This document shows positions 28,773 to 37,232 of a stretch of DNA of 64,000 bases, one piece after another. The position numbers and the translations under genes were made by a program. The DNA comes from Persicobacter psychrovividus (lineage in GTDB: Bacteria > Bacteroidota > Bacteroidia > Cytophagales > Cyclobacteriaceae), in NCBI RefSeq assembly GCF_036492425.1, contig NZ_AP025292.1, positions 1,550,001 to 1,614,000 on the forward strand. The letters run 5' to 3'. Below the pieces are notes generated by a model that was not told the origin of the DNA, did no database searches, and saw only the letters and a list, made by a program, of their open reading frames with translations. The number at the start of each line of letters is the position of its first letter. Positions within the stretch are counted from its first letter, which is position 1.

Positions 28773-29432
28773 GTGGATAAAATCAAACTCGACATTTTAG
28801 GCCTCTCTTCCAGTCAATCACAATCAGGCTCTTTTGCCTTGGTATTGGGGGAGCATCATGGAAATCGACGACTGCCCATCATTATTGGTATGTTTGAGGC
28901 GCAGGCAATTGCGATTGAAATTGAAAAGATCGTTCCTAATCGTCCCATGACACACGACTTGTTCAAATCAATAGGTAACGCATTTAACTTTACGGTAGAA
29001 GAAATTATTATTTCTGAATTACGTGAAGGTGTTTTCTTTGCCAAGATTGTTTGTAACGATGGCTTGAAGAATGAAGAGATTGATGCACGGCCATCAGATG
29101 CCATCGCCATAGGTCTGCGTTTTAATGCACCGATTTATACCAATGAAACCATCCTTAAGGAAGCAGGAATTATTCTGACAGACGAAGAGGAGGAGGGCAG
29201 TGAGGCCGCTTCGGCAGCCGAGGATACTGCGGCCCCTTCAGAAGTGAAATCGGAACAGCCTGTTGAAGCTCCAAAACAGGAAGCTTCGCCATCATCGCCG
29301 TCCTCTGAGAGCCATAATCCTTTAAAAGCTTATTCGCTTTCAAAACTGAACGACCTGCTTGATAAAGCAATTCGGGATGAGGATTATGAAAAAGCTGCAG
29401 AGATTCGTGATGAAATTAATAAGCGAGAATAA
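28773..29432 (+). CDS. Bifunctional nuclease family protein (DUF151) with UVR motif
   Basis: This 219-residue protein starts with GTG 6 nt after etfA. Residues 1-135 form the DUF151/BFN domain (SFALVLGEHHGNRRLPIIIGMFEA and the conserved DARPSDAIAIGLRFNAPIY). An acidic, Ala/Pro/Ser-rich linker (about 140-180) follows. Then comes a UVR motif (about 185-217, DLLDKAIRDEDYEKAAEIRDE), the helical hairpin of UvrB/UvrC that binds UvrC/UvrB-like partners. The BFN-plus-UVR architecture is common in Bacteroidota. A nuclease activity was reported for plant homologues; the bacterial role is unsettled. The etfBA linkage is conserved enough in this phylum to be no surprise. Confidence 0.88.
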   Translation: MDKIKLDILGLSSSQSQSGSFALVLGEHHGNRRLPIIIGMFEAQAIAIEIEKIVPNRPMTHDLFKSIGNAFNFTVEEIIISELREGVFFAKIVCNDGLKNEEIDARPSDAIAIGLRFNAPIYTNETILKEAGIILTDEEEEGSEAASAAEDTAAPSEVKSEQPVEAPKQEASPSSPSSESHNPLKAYSLSKLNDLLDKAIRDEDYEKAAEIRDEINKRE

Positions 29433-29450
29433 TTTACATTAGATTTTGAT

Positions 29451-29486
29451 AAAAAAAGCCTACTAAATATATAGTAGGCTTTTTTT
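29451..29486 (+). terminator. Terminator after the etfBA-nuclease operon
   Basis: AAAAAGCCTACT/AGTAGGCTTTTT with an 8-nt loop is followed by a T run, 19 nt past the stop codon. Confidence 0.85.
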
Positions 29487-29532
29487 GTGCCTTGAATTCG
29501 GCTAAATTGCGAATCAATTTAAATTAGGGTTA

Positions 29533-30834
29533 ATGGAAATAGTACGTGGACTAATAGGGGTATTAGTTATTCTCGCAGTGGCTTTCGCCTTTTCAAACAA
29601 CAAGAAGGCGGTCAATTGGAGATTAGTAGGGTCGGGGATCCTGTTGCAGTTGGTCATCGGTTTATTAATTACAAAGGTACCAATGGTGGCCCATGGCTTC
29701 CAGACGGTCAGTAAAGGTTTTGTAATATTCTTAGGATTTACAGAAAAAGGCTCGGCCTTCCTGTTTGGTCCATTGGTGAATGTTGATACGATGGGCTTTG
29801 TTTTCGTATTCCAGGTACTTCCAACGATCATATTTTTCTCGGCAGTTACCACAGGACTCTATTATTTAGGCATTCTGCAAAAAGTGGTTTGGGTGCTCGC
29901 ATGGGTGATGAAAAAAACCATGGGATTGTCTGGAGCAGAGAGTTTGTCGGTTGCAGGGAATATCTTCCTTGGGCAAACGGAGGCCCCACTGTTAGTGAAG
30001 CCTTTCATTAAAAACATGACCAAATCTGAGTTGATGTGTTTGATGACTGGAGGAATGGCGACCATTGCTGGTGGTGTATTGGCGGGTTACGTGAAATTTC
30101 TCGGTGGTTCGGATCCTGTGGAACAGGCAAAATTCGCCTCTTACTTATTGTCGGCCTCGGTGATGAATGCACCTGCCGCAGTAGTGATGTCGAAGGTGCT
30201 TTTTCCTGAAGTGAACCCTGATCAGATTGATAAAGAATTGAAAGTAAACCCTGAATCAGTAGGGGTAAATATTATTGATGCCGTTTCCCGAGGAACCTCT
30301 GACGGTTTAGGGTTGGCTATGAATGTTGGGGCAATGTTATTGTCCTTTATTGCGATTATCGCTGCGGTGAATTATATGTTCTCAGACATGATCGGGCAGT
30401 GGGTTAGCTGGAATGGAGAAACCCTTAATCAGTTGATTCAGCACTCAACAGGTGGTACTTTCGATGGTTTGAGCCTTGAGTACATGTTCGGACAGGTGTT
30501 CCGTGTATTTGCCTACGTTATGGGCGTAAGCTGGCATGAGTCGCTGGTGGTAGGTTCGTTACTGGGACAGAAAACGGCCATTAATGAATTTGTGGCCTAT
30601 AACTCCCTTTCTCATTTAAAGGAGGCAGGGGAAATGTCAGCCAAGGCAATTTTGATTTCCACCTATGCACTTTGTGGTTTTTCAAACTTCTCTTCTATCG
30701 CTATTCAGGTAGGGGGTATTGGTGCTTTGGCACCATCACAGAAAGAGAACCTTTCAAAATTAGGCCTGAGGGCTTTATTAGCCGCATCCCTGGCTTGTTT
30801 ATTGACAGGAACCATGGCGGGATTGATCATTTGA
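29533..30834 (+). CDS. nupC: Concentrative nucleoside transporter (NupC/CNT family)
   Basis: This 433-residue polytopic protein is of the CNT family, which imports nucleosides with Na+ or H+. Signature segments are GQTEAPLLVKPFI (nucleoside/cation site), TGGMATIAGGVLAGYV, SASVMNAPAAVVMSKV and GFSNFSSIAIQVGGIGALAP. The usual N-terminal three-helix scaffold and a final hydrophobic helix are present. It lies between two terminators and is therefore monocistronic. Salvage of imported deoxynucleosides would use the kinases at 25-26 kb, a functional link by inference only. Confidence 0.94.
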   Translation: MEIVRGLIGVLVILAVAFAFSNNKKAVNWRLVGSGILLQLVIGLLITKVPMVAHGFQTVSKGFVIFLGFTEKGSAFLFGPLVNVDTMGFVFVFQVLPTIIFFSAVTTGLYYLGILQKVVWVLAWVMKKTMGLSGAESLSVAGNIFLGQTEAPLLVKPFIKNMTKSELMCLMTGGMATIAGGVLAGYVKFLGGSDPVEQAKFASYLLSASVMNAPAAVVMSKVLFPEVNPDQIDKELKVNPESVGVNIIDAVSRGTSDGLGLAMNVGAMLLSFIAIIAAVNYMFSDMIGQWVSWNGETLNQLIQHSTGGTFDGLSLEYMFGQVFRVFAYVMGVSWHESLVVGSLLGQKTAINEFVAYNSLSHLKEAGEMSAKAILISTYALCGFSNFSSIAIQVGGIGALAPSQKENLSKLGLRALLAASLACLLTGTMAGLII

Positions 30835-30855
30835 TGATTCTAAAAATATAAATTT

Positions 30856-30893
30856 AAAGGGCTGATTTCTTAATGGAAATCAGCCCTTTTTTT
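30856..30893. terminator. Terminator between nupC and xseB
   Basis: A 14-bp perfect stem AAAGGGCTGATTTC/GAAATCAGCCCTTT with a 5-nt loop and T tail ends nupC. The A run upstream lets it serve convergent xseB as well. Confidence 0.85.
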
Positions 30894-30919
30894 ATATCTG
30901 GCAGTCGCCCTACGGAAGG

Positions 30920-31129
30920 TTATTGTTCTTCTTCCTCTTCGTTCAGTTTTTCGATGGCTTTATTGAGTTGGCCTTCTGCACCTCGGAGTTTTCCTTTACA
31001 AAATTTCAGAAGCCCAGCAGCTTCTTCCACCATCCCTGCGAGCTCATCTACTTCGGGATTTTCATTTTCCATTTTGTGAACAATGCCTTCAAGCTTCTCC
31101 AAGGCTGTTTTGTAATTCAATTCTTCCAT
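30920..31129 (-). CDS. xseB: Exodeoxyribonuclease VII small subunit
   Basis: XseB is the small helical subunit that wraps the large XseA subunit of exonuclease VII, which degrades single-stranded DNA to oligonucleotides. The 69-residue length and the pattern YKTALEKLEGIVHKMENENPEVDELAGMVEEA, then GLLKFCKGKLRGAE, match the family. It follows xseA by 71 nt on the same strand. Confidence 0.92.
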   Translation of the reverse strand: MEELNYKTALEKLEGIVHKMENENPEVDELAGMVEEAAGLLKFCKGKLRGAEGQLNKAIEKLNEEEEEQ

Positions 31130-31200
31130 AGTTTATATTCTGTTTTTTTTAGCGTTTTTGGGTGCTTCAGCTCATTGCCTTACGGCAGCAAAAGCAAGGT

Positions 31201-32502
31201 TTATTCTACGATACTCTTGATCGTCATGCTGTCGGTAGTGGTAATCATCCGATCGCCCGATTTTGGTTTATGGTTTTCAGAAACCAGTTTGCCTTCGATC
31301 GTTGCAAAGGAATACCCGCGTTTCAATAACTTTTTGGGGTCGAGCAAGGCGATATTTTTCTCCAGCCATTCCAGCTTTTTATGTTCCTTCTCAAAGAGGC
31401 GTGGCGGCTGAGCGCAAAGCCTATTTGAAAGTTGCTCCAATTGAAGAAATTCCTTTTGGATTTTCAAGCCGGCTTTTTGTGGAATAACCCTATAAAGCTC
31501 ATCAAGCATTCGCTCTTGCTGTCGGAATCGCTGTGTGGCCACCACCTGAAGGCGATTGGAAAGGTATTGCAATTTTTCTTTTTCCTGGGTGATTTTTGTG
31601 GCTGAGGTATGCGCAATATATTCCACCAGGTTCATGATATTCTGCTCATAGGCCTGAAAGCCTTCGAGTAGGAATTCAGCCACTGCCGTTGGTGTTTTCA
31701 GTTTGGTATGCGCCACAAGGTCAGCAATCGTCTCATCGCGCTCATGGCCGATACCAGTAATTACGGGCAAGGGGAACTGAGCAATAGTGGCACAAAGCTC
31801 ATAGTCATCGAAACAGTCCAGGTCAGTCTGTGCGCCACCTCCACGAATAATAATGACCAGATCAAACTCCTGCTCGCGGTGGTAAATATTATGCAATGCC
31901 TTAATGATAGAGGGAGCGCCATTGGTGCCCTGCATGGTGGCAGGGAAGAGCCTTCCAGAGATATGATAGCCGAAGGCATTGTGTTTTATCTGTTCACGGA
32001 AGTCGCCAAAACCTGCCGCATTCTGCGCACTGATAATGGCAATGCGTTGCGGGACGGTCGGTAAATCGAACATTTTATTGTCCTCAAAAATACCATCCGC
32101 TTTCAGTTGCTGAATAGTCTCCTGTTTTTTTCTTGCACGTTCGCCGAGGGTATAATTCGGATCAAGGTCAAGAATATTAGCCGACATGCCATACACCTCA
32201 TGGAATTGCACTTCAAGTTTTACCAGGACTTTCATGCCATTGCAAAGGTCGGAGCCCGTGTGGGTTTTGAACCAGTGACTTAAATTGCGATAGGTATATG
32301 CCCAGATGGTCGCCCGCATTTGCGCCAAGAACTGACCAGCATTTTTTTCTACAAGATTAAGGTAGCAATGGCCTGCGCCCTGTATCCGTAGTTCGGCAAT
32401 TTCCGCCACCACCCAATAACTCGGCGCCATGCTTCTTTGCAGCACGGATTTTATTTCGTGATTAAACTGAGATAAACTGAGGTGCGTCTTTTCCTTTTTC
32501 AT
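31201..32502 (-). CDS. xseA: Exodeoxyribonuclease VII large subunit
   Basis: XseA is the catalytic subunit of exonuclease VII. The 433 residues contain the N-terminal OB-fold (SLSQFNHEIKSVLQR, YWVVAEIAELRIQGAGHCYLNLVEK). The catalytic core has RIAIISAQNAAGFGDFREQI, the glycine-rich RGGGAQTDLDCFDDYELC and ITGIGHERDETIADLVAHTK. A long helical C-terminal stalk with YSFATIEGKLV is also present. It lies immediately downstream (minus strand) of the 2.3-kb palindromic array, so either its promoter sits in the 50 bp between the array and the gene, or transcription comes through the array. Confidence 0.94.
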   Translation of the reverse strand: MKKEKTHLSLSQFNHEIKSVLQRSMAPSYWVVAEIAELRIQGAGHCYLNLVEKNAGQFLAQMRATIWAYTYRNLSHWFKTHTGSDLCNGMKVLVKLEVQFHEVYGMSANILDLDPNYTLGERARKKQETIQQLKADGIFEDNKMFDLPTVPQRIAIISAQNAAGFGDFREQIKHNAFGYHISGRLFPATMQGTNGAPSIIKALHNIYHREQEFDLVIIIRGGGAQTDLDCFDDYELCATIAQFPLPVITGIGHERDETIADLVAHTKLKTPTAVAEFLLEGFQAYEQNIMNLVEYIAHTSATKITQEKEKLQYLSNRLQVVATQRFRQQERMLDELYRVIPQKAGLKIQKEFLQLEQLSNRLCAQPPRLFEKEHKKLEWLEKNIALLDPKKLLKRGYSFATIEGKLVSENHKPKSGDRMITTTDSMTIKSIVE

Positions 32503-33460
32503 AGATCCACAATTTAATCAGAACAATAAAAGTTAGCAACATTAATTCTGAGTAGCGACAATCTATCACAGTCTATCGGGAGCGTCTCTCTCGTGATGTG
32601 TGCTGAAAAAGTAAGCTACTGATCAGGTTGAAAACATGATTGCTACTGACATCTCAACTCGAAATCTTTTGTGTTAAGGAAGTTTCATTCTATTGAATAA
32701 TCACGAGAGGGACTCTCGCGAAAGGGTTAAAATCTTATTTTGTTTGCTGATGTTTTGCCCTCAGGTAAAGCGTCCGTTGTTGAAGTAAATATTAGGCGTT
32801 TAATCTATTGCTTGAAAGGTCTTTTTATGATCGATGGTCAGCAACGTCTATCGGGAGCGTCCCTCTCGTGATGTTTGCTGGAGTGACTCTCGCGATAGGT
32901 TCAAAATCTAATAACATTTGCTGATGTTTTGCCCTCGGGAAAAGCGTCCGTTGTTGAAGTAAATATTAGGCGTTTAATCGATTGCTTGAAGGGCTTTTAG
33001 TGATCTATGATCAGCAGCAATCTATCGGGAGCGTCTCTCTCGTGATCTGTGCTGAAAAAAGTGAGCTACTGATCAGATTAAAAACGTGCTACTGACATCT
33101 CAACTCGAAATTTTGTGTGTTAAGGAAGTTTCATTCTTATGAATAATCACGAGAGGGACTCTCGCGATAGGGTCAAAATCTAATAACATTTGCTGTTGTT
33201 TCGCCGTCGGATGAAGCGTCCGATGTTGAAGAAAATATTAGGCGTTTAATCGATTGTTTGAAAAGCTTTTTTGATCTCAGCAACAATCTATCGCGAGAGT
33301 CCATCTCGTGATGTTTGCTTGAGGGACTCTCTCGATAGGTTCAAAATCTTATTTTGTTTGCTGTTGTTTTGCCGTCGGATGAAGCGTCCGATGTTGAAGA
33401 AAATATTAGGCGTTTAACCGATTGCTTGAAAGGTCTTTTTATGATCGATGGTCAGCAACG

Positions 33461-33692
33461 TCTATCGCGAGAGTCCCTCTCGTGATGTTTGCTTGAGGGA
33501 CTCTCGCGATAGGGTCAAAATCTTATTTTGTTTGCGGTTGTTTTGCCGTTGGATGAAGCGTCCGATGTTGAAGAAAATATTAGTCGTTTAATCGATTGCT
33601 TGAAGGGCTTTTAGTGATCTATGATCAGCAACAATCTATCGCGAGAGTCCCTCTCGTGATGTTTGCTGGAGGGACTCTCGCGATAGGGTCAA
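33461..33692 (+). repeat. Copy A of a 232-bp identical segment inside the array
   Basis: This stretch is identical by eye to 34000-34231 (offset 539 bp). It diverges at GGGTCAA, where this copy jumps directly into the end of another unit (33693 on), giving the 88-bp truncated unit. Confidence 0.85.
33636..33686. repeat. Example of the 18-bp perfect palindrome core in a short unit
   Basis: CTATCGCGAGAGTCCCTC at 33636-33653 and its exact reverse complement at 33669-33686 enclose a 15-nt loop. The same structure recurs in the other short units with few changes. Confidence 0.9.
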
Positions 33693-33999
33693 GGGCTTTT
33701 AGTGATCTATGATCAGCAACAATCTATCGGGAGCGTCTCTCTCGTGATCTGTGCTGAAAAAAGTAAGCTACTGATCAGGTTGAAAACATGATTGCTACTT
33801 ACATCTCAACTCGAAATTCTGTGTGTTAAGGAAAATTTCATTCTTATGAATAATCACGAGAGGGACTCTCTCGAAAGGTTCAAAATCTAATAACATTTGC
33901 TGATGTTTTGCCCTCAGGTAAAGCGTCCGATGTTGAAGAAAATATTAGGCGTTTAATCGATTGCTTGAAAGGTCTTTTTATGATCGATGGTCAGCAACG

Positions 34000-34231
34000 T
34001 CTATCGCGAGAGTCCCTCTCGTGATGTTTGCTTGAGGGACTCTCGCGATAGGGTCAAAATCTTATTTTGTTTGCGGTTGTTTTGCCGTTGGATGAAGCGT
34101 CCGATGTTGAAGAAAATATTAGTCGTTTAATCGATTGCTTGAAGGGCTTTTAGTGATCTATGATCAGCAACAATCTATCGCGAGAGTCCCTCTCGTGATG
34201 TTTGCTGGAGGGACTCTCGCGATAGGGTCAA
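34000..34231 (+). repeat. Copy B of the 232-bp identical segment inside the array
   Basis: Identical by eye to 33461-33692; the flanking unit to the left (about 80 bp) also matches with a single base difference. This points to a recent duplication of a two-unit block or to gene conversion. Confidence 0.85.
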
Positions 34232-34872
34232 AATCTAATAACATTTGCTGATGTTTTTTCCTCGGATGAAGCGTCCGATGTTGAGGTAAATATTAGGTGT
34301 TTAATCGATTGATTGAAAGGCTTTTTATGACCTATTGATCAGCAATAGTCTATCGGGAGGGTCTCTCTCGTGATCTGTGCTGAAAAAAGTGAGCTACTGA
34401 TCAGATTAAAAACGTGCTACTGACATCTCAACTCGAAATTCTGTGTAATAAGGAAAATTTCATTCTTATGAATAATCACGAGAGTGACTCTCGCGATAGG
34501 GTCAAAATCTTATTTTGTTTGCGGTTGTTTTGCCGTTGGATGAAGCGTCCGATGTTGAAGAAAATATTAGGTGTTTAATCGATTGATTGAAAGGCTTTTT
34601 ATGACCTAAGATCAGCAATAGTCTATCGCGAGCGTCTCTCTCGTGATCTGTGCTGAAAAAAGTAAGCTACTGATCAGATTAAAAACGTGCTACTGACATC
34701 TCAACTCAAAATTCTGGGTGTTAAGGAAGTTTCATTCTTGAATAATCACGAGAGGGACTCTCGCGATAGGGTCAAAATCTTATTTTGTTTGCTGTTGTTT
34801 TGCCGTCGAATGAAGCGTCCGATGTTGAAGAAAATAATGTGTGCGGAATTGATGGAGTGCGATGATCGGTAT

Positions 34873-35328
34873 TTAATTGAAGTTTCGTCTGCCACCACCG
34901 TGATTTCTTGGTTCCATATTTTGCATCAGTTTGTGTCGGAATTTGCCTTCGAGTACGGGAACCATGATGGCAATTTCACTGCCATTGATTTTCTCAATTT
35001 CTTTAAGGTACTTTTCCTGAATGTCAAGTTCTTCTCTTTTGGCCTTGAGAATCAGCTCCAGGCCCTCGCTTTCTTTGCCTTTATAAAGCCCCTGATTAAT
35101 GGATCGGGAAAGCTGCATCATGTTTTTCCTGAGGGCTTTGGTTTCATCCTGCATTTTATTGTAGAGTGGCCAGAATTTTTGGGCATCTTCAGGGGCAAGA
35201 TTAAGCTCTTTCGTAAAAAAGGCAATCTTGTAATTTTCAATGCGTTCATTGTTTTGTGTTTTGCCCTGTGCAAGCAGTTGGGTGCTGCAAAATAGCAATA
35301 GCGAAAAGGAGAGGATATATTTCATCAT
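34873..35328 (-). CDS. Small periplasmic helical protein of the Spy/CpxP-like (LTXXQ) type
   Basis: This 151-residue exported protein has a signal peptide ending near LLAQG. The mature part is helical and charged: YKIAFFTKELNLAPEDAQKFWPLYNKMQDE is the Bacteroidota version of the LTxxQ region, followed by a long coiled helix and a Gly/Arg/Asn-rich tail (HGGGRRNFN). In this phylum such genes are often labelled sensor of an ECF sigma factor because they follow sigma and anti-sigma-like genes, as here. A periplasmic chaperone or stress-sensing role is inferred from position. The stop codon is only 37 bp from the palindromic array. Confidence 0.75.
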   Translation of the reverse strand: MMKYILSFSLLLFCSTQLLAQGKTQNNERIENYKIAFFTKELNLAPEDAQKFWPLYNKMQDETKALRKNMMQLSRSINQGLYKGKESEGLELILKAKREELDIQEKYLKEIEKINGSEIAIMVPVLEGKFRHKLMQNMEPRNHGGGRRNFN

Positions 35329-35343
35329 TTTAAGGTGTGCTGA

Positions 35344-35763
35344 TTAAAAAATTTGTTCGGTATCATTAAGGTATTCGAGCTGTTCCTCAAGAAGGTCCTC
35401 ATCTTCCTGCAGCGGACTGAAAGTGATGTCCTGAATAATGGACTGATCAGGGTAGTAGGTTCCCCAGCTGTCAAAAGGAGAGCTTTCCATGGCCAGGTAA
35501 TCAATGATTTCTGCTTCACTGAAAGCTGCCGCCGCTGTTGTTGGCGAGAGTGGCGACAGCTGATTGGGAATGGAAAAGAACAATATCAGGGCAACGCTTG
35601 CCGCAGCCACAAAAGGGCTGGCATAGCGGATGGCTGGTTTTTTCCAAAGTGGTACGATGGGGTTCCCCGCATTTATCCGTTCCTCGATTTGATCGGGGAG
35701 TTGCTGAAAATACCCTTGAGGCACTTTGTCGATGTTCTTTTTTGGTATTTGATGTAATCGCAT
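35344..35763 (-). CDS. Putative single-pass anti-sigma factor partner of the ECF sigma
   Basis: This 139-residue protein has an N-terminal cytoplasmic segment (about 1-45, containing VPQGYFQQLPDQIEERI). One transmembrane helix follows (about 48-66, ASPFVAAASVALILFFSI), then a strongly acidic periplasmic tail (PLQEDEDLLEEQLEYL). It lacks a zinc-binding HxxxCxxC motif, so it is not a classic zinc-binding anti-sigma factor. Its place directly between the ECF sigma gene and the Spy-like gene makes an anti-sigma role likely, but this is inference. It starts 41 nt after the sigma gene stop and ends 15 nt before the next gene. Confidence 0.6.
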   Translation of the reverse strand: MRLHQIPKKNIDKVPQGYFQQLPDQIEERINAGNPIVPLWKKPAIRYASPFVAAASVALILFFSIPNQLSPLSPTTAAAAFSEAEIIDYLAMESSPFDSWGTYYPDQSIIQDITFSPLQEDEDLLEEQLEYLNDTEQIF

Positions 35764-35804
35764 GGTGCTTTTTTTTTTCTTGGAGTAAATTTTTATCCAA
35801 AGGT

Positions 35805-36350
35805 TTAATCGTTCTGCAAGAAAGACTCAATTTTTTTTACTGCATGATGGTAGTTGGCCTTACAGCCTCCAACACTTTTGCCTACAATTTCCGCAATCTG
35901 CTCATACTTCAGGTCATCAAAATATTTCATGTTAAAAACCAGTTGTTGTTGCGGAGGTAAACGCAGAATGGCCTTCTTTAACCTTAGCTGAATTTCATCT
36001 CCATCAAGGTACTCCTGTTGATCTACCTTCTGAATCAGTTCCCCCTCCACGTCCACGATAGGAATGAAAAACTTATTCCTTTTTTTTCTTAGAAACGCCA
36101 GCGCTTCATTGCTCGCAATCCGGTATATCCAGGTGAACAGCGCCGACTCTCCCTTAAACTGATGAAAGTGCGTGTGTACCTTGATAAACACCTCCTGCGT
36201 CAGGTCGTCAGCGTCATCATGATCCACGACCATTTTTCGGATATGCCAATACACACGCTCCTGATAAGCTTCAATAAGATACTTGAAGCCCTTCGAGCGC
36301 TTTTGTGCTTCCTCAGCCTGAAGGTGGTCAATGATTAAATGTTCTTCCAA
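35805..36350 (-). CDS. ECF-type RNA polymerase sigma factor
   Basis: A 181-residue sigma-70 family factor with only regions 2 and 4. Region 2 (about 25-90) reads YWHIRKMVVDHDDADDLTQEVFIKVH, followed by FLWTIYRIA-like residues FTWIYRIASNEALAFLRKKR. Region 4 (about 125-178) has LRLPPQQQLVFNMKYFDDLKYEQIAEIVGKSVGGCKANYHHAVKKI, a helix-turn-helix for the -35-type element. The DDAD linker is typical. It is first in a three-gene minus-strand operon with the putative anti-sigma and Spy-like genes. A stress-responsive envelope regulon is likely; the inducing signal is unknown. Confidence 0.93.
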   Translation of the reverse strand: MEEHLIIDHLQAEEAQKRSKGFKYLIEAYQERVYWHIRKMVVDHDDADDLTQEVFIKVHTHFHQFKGESALFTWIYRIASNEALAFLRKKRNKFFIPIVDVEGELIQKVDQQEYLDGDEIQLRLKKAILRLPPQQQLVFNMKYFDDLKYEQIAEIVGKSVGGCKANYHHAVKKIESFLQND

Positions 36351-36520
36351 AAAAATAAAATGTAAGGTTGCTGTTGAGATGTGTAAAAATGAGAAAGGTT
36401 TAATTGAAGGGGAAATAAATTAGAAAAATATTTTTATCACATTAAAAAATATTTGTTCTCAGGGCTGATGCAACAATGGGTTGGCAAGATGTTTGATCTT
36501 TAAAAAACGTATCAATGTAG

Positions 36521-37138
36521 TTGAAAATGACTGATTTAAAGGCTTATATCGAACAGGGACGGAAGATTACCAAATCAGAAGTGAATGAGTTGCCCTTGCT
36601 GCGTTTTGAAGGTAAAATTAAAACGGTAGAAACACCTCAGCAATTGAAAGAAGCAGTACAGGATCTTGCCAAATATGGGCGAATAGGCTTTGATACAGAA
36701 ACTAAACCAGTAGCGCGTAAAGGACAGCATCATCGCGTGGCGTTATTGCAGCTTTCTACACCGACAACGGCTTACCTGATTCATTTGCAGAAAACAGGCC
36801 TTTCGATAGAATTACAATGGTTGATGAGCAGTGCCGATCATCTGAAAATTGGTATTGCGCTGAACGACGATATTCGTGGACTGTTGGAATATGCTCATTT
36901 TCAGCCTCAGGGTTTTGTAGACCTTGCACAGGTGGCCAAATCCAAAGGGTTTCAGCAGACGGGCGCGAGAAATCTTGCAGGAATTTTATTGGAGGGAAGG
37001 GTGTCAAAAACACAGCAAATGTCCAATTGGGAAAAATTTCCACTGAGTCCTGCACAAAAATGTTATGCCGCTACTGATGCTTGGCTTGGGCCAGTATTGT
37101 ACCGCCGATTTTTGGCCATTGACCATGAAGTGAATTAA
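36521..37138 (+). CDS. DEDD-family 3'-5' exonuclease (RNase D/WRN-like domain)
   Basis: The 205 residues form a single DEDD exonuclease domain. Asp58 and Glu60 of the first motif lie in IGFDTETKP, the second Asp in GIALNDDIRGL, and the last motif in YAATDAWLGPVLYRRF (Asp near 188, with Tyr four residues before it, the DEDDy type). No HRDC or helicase domain is attached, so it is a stand-alone domain like the small WRN-type exonucleases common in Bacteroidota. Substrate (RNA 3' ends or DNA) is not readable. It is preceded by an AT-rich promoter region and followed by a strong hairpin. Confidence 0.88.
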   Translation: MKMTDLKAYIEQGRKITKSEVNELPLLRFEGKIKTVETPQQLKEAVQDLAKYGRIGFDTETKPVARKGQHHRVALLQLSTPTTAYLIHLQKTGLSIELQWLMSSADHLKIGIALNDDIRGLLEYAHFQPQGFVDLAQVAKSKGFQQTGARNLAGILLEGRVSKTQQMSNWEKFPLSPAQKCYAATDAWLGPVLYRRFLAIDHEVN

Positions 37139-37160
37139 TATACTGTTCGTTGATACAATG

Positions 37161-37200
37161 AAACAACAAAGGCAATCTTTTCGGATTGCCTTTGTTGTTT
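37161..37200. terminator. Perfect 17-bp hairpin between convergent genes
   Basis: AAACAACAAAGGCAATC and its exact reverse complement enclose a 6-nt loop (37161-37177 and 37184-37200). The AT-rich base of the stem gives T-rich ends on both strands, so it can terminate both the exonuclease and the acyl-CoA ligase transcripts. Confidence 0.7.
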
Positions 37201-37232
37201 GAAAGATATTTTCCTCTTTCGAGGCAACGGTT

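Larger units (their letters stand above)
32555..34836. repeat. Non-coding tandem array of palindromic units (11 units, two size classes)
   Basis: This 2.3-kb array has no open frame of meaningful length. Unit starts, marked by CTATCG, follow T at 32572, 32847, 33021, 33287, 33461, 33635, 33723, 34000, 34174, 34349 and 34622. The spacings are 275, 174, 266, 174, 174, 88, 277, 174, 175 and 273. Short units (174-175 bp) contain a perfect or near-perfect 18-bp stem CTATCGCGAGAGTCCCTC around a 15-nt loop. Long units carry related 25-nt arms with about three mismatches around a roughly 100-nt AT-rich insert. Both classes share a tail with a second hairpin TCGGA-TGAAGCG-TCCGA and end near GATCAGCAAC. 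The 88-bp spacing marks a truncated short unit and the last long unit is cut at 34836. A vestige of a boundary lies at 32555-32567. The array lies between the ECF-operon end (34873) and the xseA start (32502). Confidence 0.9.

Noticed and set aside
32555-34836. CRISPR array
   Set aside because: The repeated units are 174-277 bp and the sequence between the palindromes is itself conserved; no short repeat with unique spacers and no cas gene nearby.
34687-35295. A 202-codon open frame on the plus strand at the end of the array
   Set aside because: It starts inside the repeat array and then lies antisense to the exported Spy-like gene, which has a signal peptide and family features.
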